Counted from the first letter of the stretch, positions 40,336-51,349 are shown. The stretch: 64,000 bases of DNA from Breviolum minutum Mf 1.05b.01 (GCA_000507305.1 DF239655.1:101314-165313), one strand, 5' to 3'. A program made the numbers and translations. The notes: a model not told the origin generated them from the letters alone.

Positions 40336-40548
40336 CAGCCTGAGAATTCTCCATCAACTATTGCACCCATAGAAGCTGAAGCTGTTTTTATCACCTCCAG
40401 GCAGGATATTTTAAGGTGGGAGGCTTCGTTGGAACTTCTCCCGGTTGCAGATTTGTCATACATTTCCGGAAAGCAACATTTCGCCAGCACAGATGGTAAT
40501 CGGGGAATCGAAATATTGGTGAAACCCCTGGGGCCCTGGCGGCTTTGA
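40336..40548 (+). CDS. Candidate exon, copy 2 of a duplicated segment
   Basis: 71 codons from 40336 to TGA at 40546-40548: EAEAVFITSRQDILRWEASL then LLPVADLSYISGKQHF. It aligns with 39411-39596 at VADLSY and further downstream at GGCTTTGATTCA. Relative to copy 1 this copy changes frame after about 40545, so it may be decayed. Confidence 0.35.
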   Translation, partial: QPENSPSTIAPIEAEAVFITSRQDILRWEASLELLPVADLSYISGKQHFASTDGNRGIEILVKPLGPWRL

Positions 40549-41006
40549 TTCAATGGCCAAGTCCACAACCCTTGGAACTTGTGTGATGTCCAATTTCTCC
40601 GGGGAGTTTTCAACTTTTCTTTGTGTTTGGTGGGCGTTGTTTTTTGGTGGGATCCCGTTAGTTACTGTAATCACCATTTTTTGGGGAGCCGTTGTTGTTG
40701 TTGTTTTTTGTGGTCCGTTTTCCAAAACTACTGTATGGGGTGTCAGGTGACGGAAGAACACCCCTTTTCCCAAAAAGGTATGGATGTCGTTTCTATATTC
40801 TGGTGATCCACAAAAAGTCAGGTGGCTTTGATACGATTTACTTCGATACGATTTATTAACCTGTGTGATTCCTCAATAAGGCCACTTAGGCCCTTATACA
40901 CAGGAAAACTCTAGTATGTTCTGTTTTTTGTGTCAAGACCAAGGGGCCAGTCATCAACAGATCCAGCAACATGATGGTATTGGACTTCCAGGGCTGCATA
41001 ATTGCA

Positions 41007-41121
41007 ATATATCCTGCACCACGCATGTATAAAACCCTGTAAATAATGAGGGTAAACTATGGGATTTCAACTAGCGACCTCAACTGGTTAGCTGGTTAGC
41101 CGGATTTCTGAACCATCAACG
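41007..41121. mobile_element. Family D TIR element (left end lost)
   Basis: The interior ATCCTGCACC, TATAAAACCCTGTAAATAAT and the right end GATTTCTGAACCATCAAC|GG remain; the left TIR is degraded. Confidence 0.55.
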
Positions 41122-41352
41122 GTGGCTTCATTTCTTTTGCCTTCGGTGCTTTGGTTGATTTGTTGCCGTGATTTGACGTGTGAAACCTTGAGGTCCTTGA
41201 CATGTTACTCCTTTCGAACACTACCTCGAGTACTGGCAAGAAGTACCTCGTGGCTGCAACAAGTGAATATGCAAAACGAGGTTTTTTTCCGTTTTCCACG
41301 TGTCAATTGTCAACCTAACCCCGTAAGAGGGACAATGATAACTACAAGTATA

Positions 41353-41448
41353 TCCCAAAAGGATCCATGGTTATGGCATATTTACCTACATTTATCATAT
41401 CTTGTTGGTGAATGTAGGTAAATATTCCAGTCCCATGGAGCATATGGG
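41353..41448. mobile_element. Family E TIR element
   Basis: CCCAAAAGGATCCATGG and GGCATATTTACCTACATT on the left; AATGTAGGTAAATATTCCAG and TCCCATGGAGCATATGGG on the right. Confidence 0.75.
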
Positions 41449-41818
41449 CATGAAAGTCATTCCAAACCCGAAGGAGCTCTTTGATCAAGGAACATCTTTG
41501 TGTTTGTGAAGATAGGCCGTGGCTGGTCTACAGGCCTAAAATTTCGATATGAAGTAGACTCCCAAAAAACTAAAACTAAGACTTACATAGTCCCAGAAAA
41601 CCCAACAACGGAAAGGATCGTCTCACAATCATCGCTTAGTCAGGGGCCAACTGTTGTATACAGTTTTGGGGGTTGTAAGATTTATATTGTTTGCGGTAAT
41701 TCGATTGTACTAGGGCCAGGGCGACACCACAACTTTCTTTCAATTAGGCGTTTCATTCCGGCCAGGGCTTTAGGAAAGCAAAGGGTGAAATTGCTAATTA
41801 AAACAGAGAGTTACCTGC

Positions 41819-41911
41819 CCTAAGAATCATTGGACCCTCCTATAGAGGGGTTTGACTCTGTACAGCAGGGTTCTGGGATTTCCAAATCACCAGTTTTGAG
41901 ATCCCATGAAG
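41819..41911. mobile_element. Family H TIR element
   Basis: CTAAGAATCATTGGACCC on the left, TGAGATCCCATGAAGC on the right; signature TAGAGGGGTTTGACTCTGTA. Confidence 0.6.
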
Positions 41912-43008
41912 CAAATTCTCTCAACTGATTCAGTTTAGGAGGATGAGATTGTTTTAAACTGGTGATTGACCAACACATAAACGATGTAAACAATGCAGCA
42001 GGTTACAACTGGTATTTTTCCCTCTGGGATTTGTTTCAATAGTGTGCGTGTTTGTCTGTGTGTGTTTTTTTTTGGGGGGGGTTTTCGGAGGGATATTAAA
42101 GATCATGCATCAATTCACAATCTAAGGGTAAAGGTGTTTGAAGTTTTGTGTTTTGCAACGTGCAACCTAAGGAACAATTTTGTAACAGAACATCATGCCC
42201 TGGAGGGTGTGGAATTTTCCGAAACGTGTACACCTATTAACAGTGTTCAAAAAAGAACTTCCGTGCGAGGCAATTTGTACATGTTCATCATTTCGATTGC
42301 TTACATGGATCTCTCTGGTCCTTTGGCCTATTGGTACACAGGCGCCTGGGAGGGGATTTGACACAAATGAGGACAAGTGGCAGGGCAAAGATTGCCAGTG
42401 ACAAGTACGTGGAGCAAGTGTGGTACCCATATTATTTATGTATCTACCTGCATGTACCAGAACATAAGCCAAAATCAATATACGTAAATTATCATAAATT
42501 CAAAAATATATCATATCCCTAAGAATCCTTGGCCCCGCGAACGGAGGGGCTTAAACCTGTATAGCAGGAGTGTTTTTTGGGTCCTCAAAATAGCCACTTT
42601 AGAGGGAGTTTGTTGGGTTGGTTTTGTTTGCTTGATTTTCAGAGGTGCATTGAAAACATGTTCTGGTATTTTTGGTCCATTCTTCCAATCGGGACCTTGT
42701 AGGGCCATTAGGTGACAACAACTCACCACAAGTGATGATGGAAAGAGATGGTCACAACATTCAATGAGTCACTCTGTTTGATAGCTTTGAAAAGACATAC
42801 CAGTGCACCCTTTACCTGCTGAATTGTCAAACTTTTTTTTGGGGATGGGAATCCCTTCTAAGTCTGAACTTGATATAAACTTGGCGCCAAATCTGTACAT
42901 TTTTTTTTTTCATCGGGGAACTCAGCAGGTTGCCGTACAAGTTTCCGGGGACGTTCTCAGCGAACGTAATATGCACCTGTAGGCACCAGCGTGAAAGAAC
43001 AGAGATGG

Positions 43009-43116
43009 TACCCTCCTGAAGTTTAACAGTTCGCCCGTGAAAAATGGTGGTTGGAAAACTACTGTCCTATTGGGAAGGTAACTTTTTTAGGGGCTATGTT
43101 AAACTTCAGGAGGGTA
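43009..43116. mobile_element. Family A TIR element
   Basis: TACCCTCCTGAAGTTTAACA on the left, TGTTAAACTTCAGGAGGGTA on the right: perfect 20-bp TIRs. Confidence 0.9.
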
Positions 43117-43311
43117 ATGATTGCTTTCCAATCTCTGGGGTGCCGTGATAAAGGACCGCAATGTTTGATTTGTTTACATAGTATTGTGACATGGGATACC
43201 ACCATTACATCACCATTTGGTGCGGGGAATATGACCAGTTTTGGAGGTCACCAGAGTGATGAAAGTGATTCGGTGACCACCAAAATGCTGAAGGGATCAC
43301 AACTGGGATGA
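43117..43311 (+). CDS. Candidate exon or ORF following family A
   Basis: Open + frame immediately right of the element (ATG at 43117) to TGA at 43309-43311: SIVTWDTTITSPFGAGNM then GGHQSDESDSVTTKMLKG. Ser/Thr/Gly-rich, protein-like, no domain. The frame is also open through the element itself, which weakens the call. Confidence 0.35.
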   Translation: MIAFQSLGCRDKGPQCLICLHSIVTWDTTITSPFGAGNMTSFGGHQSDESDSVTTKMLKGSQLG

Positions 43312-43329
43312 TAGCAAGAGGGTCCCTGT

Positions 43330-43395
43330 AGGGATCCTGGCTCACGTTTTGAGAATGGTAATGGAACCTAAATACTATGCGTTTGGGAGGTGATT
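43330..43395 (+). repeat. Family K interspersed repeat, copy 2
   Basis: Matches 2340-2415: GGGATCCTGGCTCACGTTTT, GAGAATGGTAATG, AACCTAAATACTATGCGTTT. Confidence 0.6.
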
Positions 43396-43540
43396 GGACA
43401 CCCTAATGATCATCTGACAAGGCCCTTGGATCCTTAGGGGTTGATACACCGTGATTCCGAGATTATTTCATGTTAAACTGTTACTGTAAACCGTGGGTGG
43501 AGGCTGCTTGTCCCGGCATGACATCCCGAAGGTAGATTAA

Positions 43541-43599
43541 CCGGAAACAACCAACAGAAAAACACATATAGAAAGTACCTTGGGTTTGACTGTTTCTAG
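43541..43599 (+). CDS. Candidate exon upstream of a family C element
   Basis: 19 codons plus two bases (NRKTHIESTLGLTVS), ending TTTCTAG|GTGGTG in phase 2. Short; supported only by agreement with the downstream island across the element. Confidence 0.3.
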
Positions 43600-43703
43600 G
43601 TGGTGAAACTTCAAATCTTTTTCATGTTTCACCCAAAAATTGGGGAAAATGATCCAATGTGACGAGCATGTTTTTCAAATGGGTTGGTTCAACCACCACC
43701 TAG
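43597..43703. mobile_element. Family C TIR element, intron candidate
   Basis: CTAGGTGGTGAAACTTCAAA on the left, GGTTCAACCACCACCTAG on the right. GTGGTG...CACCTAG (43600-43703, 104 nt) has GT-AG ends. Confidence 0.8.
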
Positions 43704-43848
43704 GTTTGTTTTTCTTCACGGTGAAGTTGTTGATGTTTTCCATGTTTTCCATTCGCAAAATCGCGGAGAGGTACAGAGAATTGTGTGGCTAATGGGCCAC
43801 AGTTTAGCACCTAAGCCGCATGGGGAAAGTGTTGTTTGTTGGGGTTAG
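43704..43848 (+). CDS. Candidate exon downstream of family C
   Basis: Enters in phase 2, matching 43541-43599. It reads LHGEVVDVFHVFHSQNRG and VQRIVWLMGHSLAPKPHG and stops at TAG 43846-43848. Protein-like, no domain recognised. Confidence 0.35.
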
Positions 43849-44464
43849 TCACCATCTCACTGTGGATGTTCTCTGAGTTCCCCCACTTGGAAAATAACCG
43901 TCAATATGCGTGGTGCTTGTTTTTTGGAAGATTTTTCCACAAATCAAAATTCCATACCATCCATGATTGGTTACCTACGTGTTTCTTCCAAGGGATCCTT
44001 TGATTCCCCAAATAGAGGTCACGTTTTCACCCCTGATAAGGTCACGAATAAAAGATCCAAAAAGGTCACTCGGAAAAACCTGGTATCAACTTGATTGCCT
44101 CTGTGCGTTGCTCGCTTTTCTTCCTCTTTTTGCTGATAACCATAATATGGTGCCTTTACCAACCACCAACCAGTTGCTATAGTAATTTCTTTGTAGTTCG
44201 TGGATGATCAAAAGTCATGTTTGCTACCATTTATATAAGTTTTAAGTCCAATGTAAACTCTGTAGTTGAACACTCATTCTGTTGATTTTGTTTCATTGCT
44301 GCTCCCTCCTTTTTGCAACCCAACGAGGTTATCATTACTACTTGGCCGTTTCAAGTGTCGTCGGTTCGATAGGCGCCACTACCGGGGAGTCAACGTGAAC
44401 CGGTTTTCGGTGTGGAGATGGAGGAGCGGTTTAACATTCCATAAAATGGGATGTCCCATTCCCG

Positions 44465-44551
44465 TAGGATCCATGGGATTTGTATATTTACGTATACATG
44501 ATAAATTATCAGATTCAACCAAAACACTGGATCCTACAGGGATCCTATGGG
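44465..44551. mobile_element. Family E TIR element
   Basis: GTAGGATCCATGGGATTTGT on the left, CAGGGATCCTATGGG and ACTGGATCCTAC on the right. Confidence 0.6.
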
Positions 44552-44721
44552 AAAACAGCGAATTTAAGGGCTGTTGCTTCAGGGGTCATTGAAAAAAAGT
44601 GCTTTTTTTTTGAGGAGGATCAAACTTTGAGGGGGGTGTCGTTTTCAAACATAGATTTTTAGATACACAAATGACACAGACATTCTACCTGTCATACCTG
44701 ATGTGTGTTACCCAACAGATC

Positions 44722-44826
44722 TACCCTAAGACTTCTGACCCCCCCTATGGAAACAGCACACCCTCCTAGTAACACCCCTGCGGCCCCCAAACAGGTGGTT
44801 TTGACATCCCAAGGATTCTTAGGGTA
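44722..44826 (-). mobile_element. Family H TIR element, inverted relative to 7.4 kb
   Basis: TACCCTAAGACTTCTGACCC on the left, CCAAGGATTCTTAGGGTA on the right; the interior ACCCTCCTAGTAACACCCCT is the complement of the 7.4-kb copy. Confidence 0.65.
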
Positions 44827-45274
44827 CAACAATTTGTGTTAAACATTTCCATTAGACATGCCGTACTTTTCTAAATGCATGGCTCCTATGCAACATAGCT
44901 CTTCTCTCCCACCCTTTCCGGAAAGCCTTTCAGCAATTCGGCTGAGCCCTTACTTTCCATTGAATCCTGGTTGTTTAATAGGGATCCTTATGTCATGGTT
45001 TTATGAAACAATCCCCGCATAACTGGGTAGTTTTAATCATCCCCTCTATATATATTTATATATATATATATTTACATACAGCTAACAACCCGAACTACTA
45101 GTAAATTTTTGGCACCAATACCATTAGATTAGGAACCATTCATTCCAATCATTCCACTAACCGCCAGGTTTACTATAATCCCCACATAATCCTTATAATG
45201 GTTTACTATCAATCCTCGATCCTTATAATGGTCTACTATAATCCCCACACAACTGGCTACTTTAAGGTCAAAAT

Positions 45275-45351
45275 AGATGGCACAGATACCAAAGGTAGGT
45301 TAGTAAAGGGTCCTTACACACCAATATGTACGGACTGTGCCATCTATTTCT
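45275..45351. mobile_element. Family G TIR element
   Basis: ATAGATGGCACAGATACCAA on the left, GGACTGTGCCATCTATTT on the right. Confidence 0.75.
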
Positions 45352-45442
45352 CAATGACTGTTGTATTTTCATCCCCCTACATTTGCCCTTAACAACCAAC
45401 CCAGGGAGCCAGCCCGTCCTTCTTTTCATGGCGCCCTTTTGA

Positions 45443-45580
45443 GGTGCTGGACTGGGTGCGGTGCTTTTTCAGTCCATGCAATCCTGGTCCTTCCGTAGTG
45501 CCTTCTACGTCGCTTGGGTTATGTTGGGTATGGCAGCCGTTGTTCTTCACCGTGGTTTTTTCAAACACGGATGGTTTTAG
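45443..45580 (+). CDS. Candidate exon with membrane-like segment
   Basis: Open frame from 45443 to TAG 45578-45580; hydrophobic run FYVAWVMLGMAAVVL followed by HRGFFKHGWF. Two other + frames are also open across this GC-richer stretch, so the frame is uncertain. The right end touches a family A element. Confidence 0.28.
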   Translation, partial: GAGLGAVLFQSMQSWSFRSAFYVAWVMLGMAAVVLHRGFFKHGWF

Positions 45581-45668
45581 ACTCCCCAAGTTTAACATGA
45601 TGGTTTCCAAAAGGAATCTCCTATTCTAAGGTGCCATTTCAGGTTCCATGTTAACCTTTCGGAGGGTA
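45578..45668. mobile_element. Family A TIR element
   Basis: TAGACTCCCCAAGTTTAACA on the left, TGTTAACCTTTCGGAGGGTA on the right. Confidence 0.7.
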
Positions 45669-46249
45669 GGATGTGGGAAAATCTCAAAAAATATCAAATA
45701 CCTTCCAGTAAACGATCATATGGCTGGACTGGAACATCTCCTAATCCTTTAATAGGGAAACACCCCCTGAAAGCAGCAGGTTGCCAAAAGAATGGTAATT
45801 AGTTGGGTTGCCATTTTAGCAAACAATCCCAAACAGGGCTTCAATCAACGCCCTCCTTACTAGTAGGAAGGTCATCAACTGATAGTTCTTAGTGTGAACT
45901 CTAGCGTTTTTTTGGGGGAGAGGTTGGAAGTGCGGAGATGTCCGGTGACGTACCGCAAAAGAATCAAATCAGGTACCCCAAAATGGAGGTACCGACCCAT
46001 ATAAATGATAGAAGCTCTAAATATAAAGGGCTTACAACATATTTCAAGAAAAAAACCAACCATCCCCCCAAAACAGCCTTACAAGGTATACAGTACAGGA
46101 ATTACTCCCCCCCCCAAAAATTGAGATACCTAACATTTTTTGGGTACAACAAAACAGGGGGGGAAAGGAAGGAATTTCATCCAAGGTGACCACCATCGTG
46201 GAGGTCTTGGCGTCTTTGTTCCGTGGCATTTGTTGCGTTGGCAACTTGG

Positions 46250-46408
46250 ATGTTCCCGGGGTCCGGAAGTGATCGGATCAAAGGTGATCGGATCTAAGTG
46301 GGTTAGTTCACCCCCAATTAATTCCCCATTTATATATCAGCAAGGTGAAATAAGCCATTTACGTTACAAGCCATTGATCTGATCACTTCCGTCCCGGGAC
46401 ATCCAAGT
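46250..46408. mobile_element. Family F-like TIR element
   Basis: TTGGATGTTCCCGGGGTCCG on the left, TCCGTCCCGGGACATCCAAG on the right; nested GATCGGATCA repeats and GTGATCGGATC / GATCTGATCAC arms. Confidence 0.7.
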
Positions 46409-46950
46409 AGGAGAGATGGCGCGCCGCGACTTTGGAGGTTTAAAGAGAAAGGAGTTTGGACCTTCAAAGCCCTTACCCGTCGCGAAAATTTAACATATTA
46501 GATACCCCAAAGTAGCCATATTTGAAAGGAGATGCATTTAAAAAAACCATTAATGTAAAATATGGTTCCTGGATTTTAGGACCAAAACTGGTACTTGAAG
46601 AGCGAAAAGATGTATCAATGACTTCTTGTTCAGTTGGTAAGAGGATTTTTCCATACCTCTAAGCAGATTACAAACCTGGAGTGGATAGAATTTTCATAGA
46701 AATTGGGTTGTAACCCCAAATCCATATTTGGGGATTTAGCCAATAGTTAACACAAGAATATCAACAAAATAGTGCCTAGTGGGGCCTATTGGAAATTATA
46801 TCGTACATGGAGCATATGGGGAAGGAAAGACAATCCAATCGATACCCATCAGGGATGGTGTTGAGAGGCTGATGTTTACCAAGGTTTGACCTGTTCATCC
46901 TGACCAGGACGATGCATGGCAAGGTTTTGGCAACGCACCAACCAAGCAGA

Positions 46951-47085
46951 TGTGAGCAGTGAACTAAAACCCACGGTTATTTGCTGTATTTGTGGGACAT
47001 ATACTACCCAGTTTTATAGGGATTACAGTAGGCCATTATAAGGATTATGATGAATCAATCAGTATCATGGGATGTCTGAAAAACA
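46951..47085. repeat. Family I interspersed repeat
   Basis: GTGAGCAGTGAACTAAAACC, then ACTACCCAGTTTTATAGGGA and ATCAGTATCATGGGATGTC. Confidence 0.6.
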
Positions 47086-47175
47086 ACAAATGCTTAGATG
47101 TAGTTAAGTTGGTGAACCATGACTTCATGCAGGTAAATATACCTGTCCCATGGCCCATAGATCTTATGAGTAATA

Positions 47176-47448
47176 GTGACTAATAGTATGCCAGAGGTGA
47201 CAAGACAGCTATGGCATGAAATCCAGCCTCCTTTGAATACAACGTCCTCACCGAATTTCCATCATGGGAATGGAGATCTTTTTTTGTTTGTTAAATCCAT
47301 ATTTAGGTTTCCTTTTGTGAAAGAGATTTGTCTCATCAAACACATGTTTTTATGCATGTGCACATTGACATTTAACATGTTTTTTATTTACATATTTGTA
47401 AAACAGCCTTCAAAAAGTCAAGGGCGGCGTGAAGCTTTGAAAGTCTGA
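47176..47448 (+). CDS. Candidate ORF, unknown
   Basis: 90-codon frame starting EVTRQLWHEIQPPLNTTS and turning hydrophobic (CMCTLTFNMFFIYIFV). The first half looks protein-like; the second may be intronic. No domain recognised. Confidence 0.3.
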   Translation: MTNSMPEVTRQLWHEIQPPLNTTSSPNFHHGNGDLFLFVKSIFRFPFVKEICLIKHMFLCMCTLTFNMFFIYIFVKQPSKSQGRREALKV

Positions 47449-47462
47449 CAAGTGACTCAGAA

Positions 47463-47714
47463 GTGACCATGGTCACCTTACTACTTACTTATGTACAACG
47501 ACATCTCGGCAAAAACATGGGGCCCTCAGTGTGGAAGACCTTAAGACCTTGGGTTGATCACGAAAGTGTTGGAGGGTATGTAAAACTACATCAATCAGGG
47601 AACTTCCAAAATCAAATGGATTCATCATGCGAGATCCTGCAAAACCCTCCCATATGTAAAACACCAAAAAATGCAACAGAGAATCACATCAACCCGAAGG
47701 CGGTTTGTATATAA
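47463..47714 (+). CDS. Candidate ORF, unknown
   Basis: 83-codon frame, ATG near a CCATGG context (47469), reading YVQRHLGKNMGPSVWKTL and later CEILQNPPICKTPKNATE. No repeat covers most of it. It adjoins the previous candidate in a different frame. Unknown function. Confidence 0.33.
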   Translation: MTMVTLLLTYVQRHLGKNMGPSVWKTLRPWVDHESVGGYVKLHQSGNFQNQMDSSCEILQNPPICKTPKNATENHINPKAVCI

Positions 47715-47756
47715 GAATACCCTCCAAAAATCTCAACAAGTTCTGGTTTAGGAATT

Positions 47757-47866
47757 ATCCCTAAGAATCATTGGACCCCCCCAAAAAGAGTGGTGAATGA
47801 CTCTGTTTTTCGCAGGGTACGGAATTGGATCTCCAGTGACTTGAGATCCCGGCTGATTCTTAGGAA
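47757..47866. mobile_element. Family H TIR element
   Basis: CCCTAAGAATCATTGGACCC on the left, TGAGATCCCGGCTGATTCTTAG on the right. Confidence 0.65.
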
Positions 47867-48111
47867 CTTACAGATGGGTATCCCTGATGATTTTGCCTAT
47901 TTGTTTGGTGATGCGGCTTGCCAAAGCATTGCTGCGCAGTCACTCGGTGGCAGAAAATGAGCATAGTATGTTAGCAGAGTGAGCAGTGAACAAATAAATG
48001 CGCCCTGGTTGTTTGGTTGTTTGGTCTTGTGCTTGTTTTGTGGTTTGGTCTGGTTGTTTTGTTTGACTTTTGTTGGGAGGGTTGTAGTTGTACTACCCTT
48101 AGTCTTAAAGG

Positions 48112-48309
48112 TATTGTGAATCATTAATTTCGCCAGAAGGCAATCTTAAAAACCCACCCCAAAGACGAAGAAACATGCGACGGAAAAACAACGACGTGGG
48201 TCAGATGTTCCCCCTTGTTGTCAACCGTGCACCGTCGTGCCCTGCTGAATATAGGATCAATTTGGATTTATACCCGCTGGTGAACTTGAAGAAGGTTTTC
48301 CCGCAGTGA
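48112..48309 (+). CDS. Candidate exon ending in TGA
   Basis: 65 codons open from 48112; basic centre NPPQRRRNMRRKNND, then MFPLVVNRAPSCPAEYRI and a stop at 48307-48309. The upstream CTTAAAG|G could be an acceptor. No domain recognised. Confidence 0.33.
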   Translation, partial: YCESLISPEGNLKNPPQRRRNMRRKNNDVGQMFPLVVNRAPSCPAEYRINLDLYPLVNLKKVFPQ

Positions 48310-48541
48310 AGTCAGTACATTTCTACAAAAATTGCTGAGATCTAACGTTGAACTTCCCCCCAAAACTAATATTGTCACCTGCAAAAGTTAGTGCTTGGAA
48401 GATGATTGATCGCCTTTCCTTTTGAAATGGCACCCTTTTTGAGGGACAATTTGGTAGTGTTTGGACGTTTTTGCGGTAACTATACTGAAATCTCATGAAT
48501 TGGTAAAAAGAATCCTTCCCAAAAACATGGCTATTTTGATG

Positions 48542-48649
48542 TATCCCCCGGAAAACTCACATGACAAATGGAAAATCCACAGTTAGAAGATGCATGTCCT
48601 ACTAAACATGGTGACTTTTCATTGTCATGTTAGTTTTCAGGGAGGGTAT
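48542..48649. mobile_element. Family B TIR element
   Basis: TATCCCCCGGAAAACTCACA on the left, CATGTTAGTTTTCAGGGAGGG on the right. Confidence 0.7.
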
Positions 48650-49895
48650 ACGGTATCCATGTTAAGCTTCAGGGGCAACCTCCAGTCTCTAAGGCGCTAG
48701 GGTTCATAGTCTTCTATCCGAAACCGGGACGGCTTACCATGGCTATAGGTCAAGTGATAAAAGTGCCCCCCCCAACAAAAAAAACACAAAAATCTGGGCA
48801 AATTATAAAAACCAAACCGCCGGTTGGTCACCTGAAATGGGGGTTTTGGAAGGGAAGAGTTCAGGTTTACGAATTCTGCTAAATTGCCGAGAAAAATTAG
48901 AAACCATACGAACACATAGCATCAACATAGTATATGTACACGGTTGTGAAAGTACATGGCGCAACTCCCAGAAGGTGAATGTTTGTGAGGGGCCTTCATA
49001 ATGCACCACAACTAATGGGAGTTGCCAGCCATCCTTTCCAGGTGGTATAATTATATTACATAATATTATATATTGTATGATTAATCTCTTCCTATAAACA
49101 TTGCATTTTTGTTGTAAATCAATATGGGTTTGCCTATTTTTCCCTGAAAAAGCATGGTGATGAATTAATTTTTAAGATAGCCCTCCTTGGCTGTGAAACC
49201 ACCAACTCCATCCGAAATGCCCAGGATGATGATCATGCCACAAGCCTTGCTCACGGCGCGGCTATGCCCTCGTGGAGCTGAAGTCTGGGACTGAAGAATC
49301 CGGAAAACAAAGCATGGTGACCCCTCGCCATATATTTGGTTGTTGATATAGATACCAACGATATAAAAGCGTGTAATTACCTCTCTCTATCTAAATATAT
49401 GTATATATGTATGTAACATCCACCACTGTGTTACTCTCGTCTTCCCACCATGGGTTTGGATCAGTTTGTTCTTCTGCAAGAAAATGTTTGTCATACAAAT
49501 TCCCAAGAGTTTGGAGACCCGGATTGTCCAAGTTTGGTATTCCTATCAGCCAACAGTATACTACAATAGTCAAAGGAAGTTTAGTTGAGAAACTTCTGAG
49601 TTACTGTACGGAGTTTTAACACCACCACATCTCACCCACACACACACACACATCACTCTGTCTTTGACTTATTTTTTTCCTTTTGAAACTTCTGCCCCCG
49701 GCTTGCCCGGCTATACTTGCATATTGTGCAATAAGATCACCACCATAATTGGTTGACCGTGGGACTATTTGAAAGTGAAGTTATTGTGTATTTAGGACTG
49801 ACATAGATTTCATCATTGTGATGTATGAGTCTTACTGACTATCCAAGTATCCGAGCACATTCTGGACATGTCTTTGTTGCTCTTTTGGGGTCGCG

Positions 49896-50096
49896 GTGCT
49901 CATTTCCCAAACTTCCAAAATTGGAAGGTGTTTGACGCAAGGTATAGATTTCTTCATGATGGGAGTTGGTCCTAAAGCCCCTTACAACTTGGATTTGTTT
50001 TTATATAATGTGACTCTTTTACGGATTGTACCAGAGAGGATTCATCACCATTTCAGGGAGTCAATATTTGAGATAACTTTTTTCAAGTATCGTTAA
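49896..50096 (+). CDS. Candidate ORF, unknown
   Basis: 66-codon frame (open upstream to about 49840) ending in TAA: QTSKIGRCLTQGIDFFMM and VPERIHHHFRESIFEITF. Balanced composition and no repeat inside. No domain recognised. Confidence 0.33.
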   Translation: MLISQTSKIGRCLTQGIDFFMMGVGPKAPYNLDLFLYNVTLLRIVPERIHHHFRESIFEITFFKYR

Positions 50097-50127
50097 CAAG
50101 CAAGCAAATCCAAAGATTTGAAAAACA

Positions 50128-50270
50128 ATATACCACCTGGAAAGGATCGATGGCGAACGCCATAGTTTTGGTTTACCATGACCCCTTAGAAATCGCCAGC
50201 AAACTTGGGAGTGGCAGTTGCGTCATCTATACGAACTCACTACGGTTTATGTATCCCAGTGGGCAGGTAG
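50128..50270. mobile_element. Family G-like element with TACCACCTGGAAAG ends
   Basis: ATACCACCTGGAAAGGATCG on the left, CCCAGTGGGCAGGTA on the right (degraded); core GGGAGTGGCAGTTGCGTCAT. Confidence 0.55.
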
Positions 50271-50520
50271 TTTTTTTTTGGTGGGGGGCGCGAGTTTTCC
50301 GAATTTTTTGGCGCATCCCTTGGAGAAAATAACTTCATAGGGAAAATGGTGGGAAAACCCATTGGGATGGAGGTCCCTTGGAAAAACAACCCCATTAATA
50401 CACCTTATATAGTAGGTATTCATTGGGTACATAGTATATCCCCGTTTAAAGGGCTCCAACAGGGGTACCACCATTTTCCCATCCGTCGAAACTTATGCCT
50501 CAGTTGGAAGGTACTTGTGA

Positions 50521-50805
50521 AGAGAAATCCGGGGATACACTCTGGGAGAGTATGAAATTAAGGAATACATCCCATTCATTCAGATTGACTCAGAATTGAA
50601 GATGCGTTTTGTTCAGCAACTCTCCTGCAGTGATTGTGTTGGTGGTTTACCAGTTGCCAGTAAAAGCACTCTACGGATTCTCACTGCCCCGGATCTGAAG
50701 CAAGTCGTAAAGGAGGATTCACCCTTTTTTGTTGCGATCGTTACAGGTTTGGAAGCAAGCCATAGCCTCGGAAAAGTTCAAATGAAGCCCACAATCCGAA
50801 GGTAG
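50521..50805 (+). CDS. Candidate exon, unknown protein
   Basis: 94 codons open from 50521 to TAG 50803-50805, with a donor-like CCGAAG|GTAGGA just before the stop. It reads EYEIKEYIPFIQIDSELK, then CVGGLPVASKSTLRILTA and DLKQVVKEDSPFFVAIVTG. Strong hydrophobic/charged alternation, but no family I can name. Confidence 0.38.
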   Translation, partial: REIRGYTLGEYEIKEYIPFIQIDSELKMRFVQQLSCSDCVGGLPVASKSTLRILTAPDLKQVVKEDSPFFVAIVTGLEASHSLGKVQMKPTIRR

Positions 50806-51070
50806 GAAGAGAAACCCAAACAAGTACAAAAAATGCCTTGCCCGAATCACTAGATATCTTCATTGATCCATTGACTAAATGCTTGTTCAAACAAAATCCA
50901 ACAACCACTTCTTCCATCATTTGTTTCCCCCCAAAGCACCACACACAGACACATCCCCCCAAAAAACAAGGCCACGGTCTTTGCCATCCTAGCTGGTTTC
51001 CAAAATTTTGGATCCAACATCGGACTGCGGGGAATTCGGGGTGGGAAAGGATTCGGTGGACCCACAGCTG

Positions 51071-51126
51071 ATTGTCAAGGTGGATGGAAGATATTCTTGT
51101 TGTTGGTGAAGTGTTTGAAGCTACTG
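51071..51126 (+). CDS. Candidate exon upstream of family D
   Basis: Open from 51071, reading WMEDILVVGEVFEAT, ending GCTACTG|GTGATG in phase 1, where GTGATG is the left TIR of the element. It agrees in phase with 51237-51349. Confidence 0.33.
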
Positions 51127-51238
51127 GTGATGGTTCAGAAATCCGGTCAACCAGCTGACACGGTAGGTTATCCCATTATTTACAGAATTTTATACGTCCC
51201 AGGTGGTTGGCCTTGGGATTTCTGAACCATCAACAGTA
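51122..51238. mobile_element. Family D TIR element, intron candidate
   Basis: TACTGGTGATGGTTCAGAAA on the left, GATTTCTGAACCATCAACAG|TA on the right. Removal of 51127-51236 (110 nt) keeps frame. Confidence 0.8.
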
Positions 51239-51349
51239 TTAAGAATGAGGGTCAACAGTTTGAAAGACCTCAACCGAGGTAAGCCCAAAATGGTGCTTCA
51301 GTATGAGCATCCCCTCAAAATGCTGGACGGTTTTTCGGAAGTTTTTTAG
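51237..51349 (+). CDS. Candidate terminal exon downstream of family D
   Basis: Phase 1 entry after CAACAG; reads LRMRVNSLKDLNRGKPKM and QYEHPLKMLDGFSEVF, then TAG at 51347-51349. An internal CCGAG|GTAAGC could be an alternative donor. No domain recognised. Confidence 0.35.
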
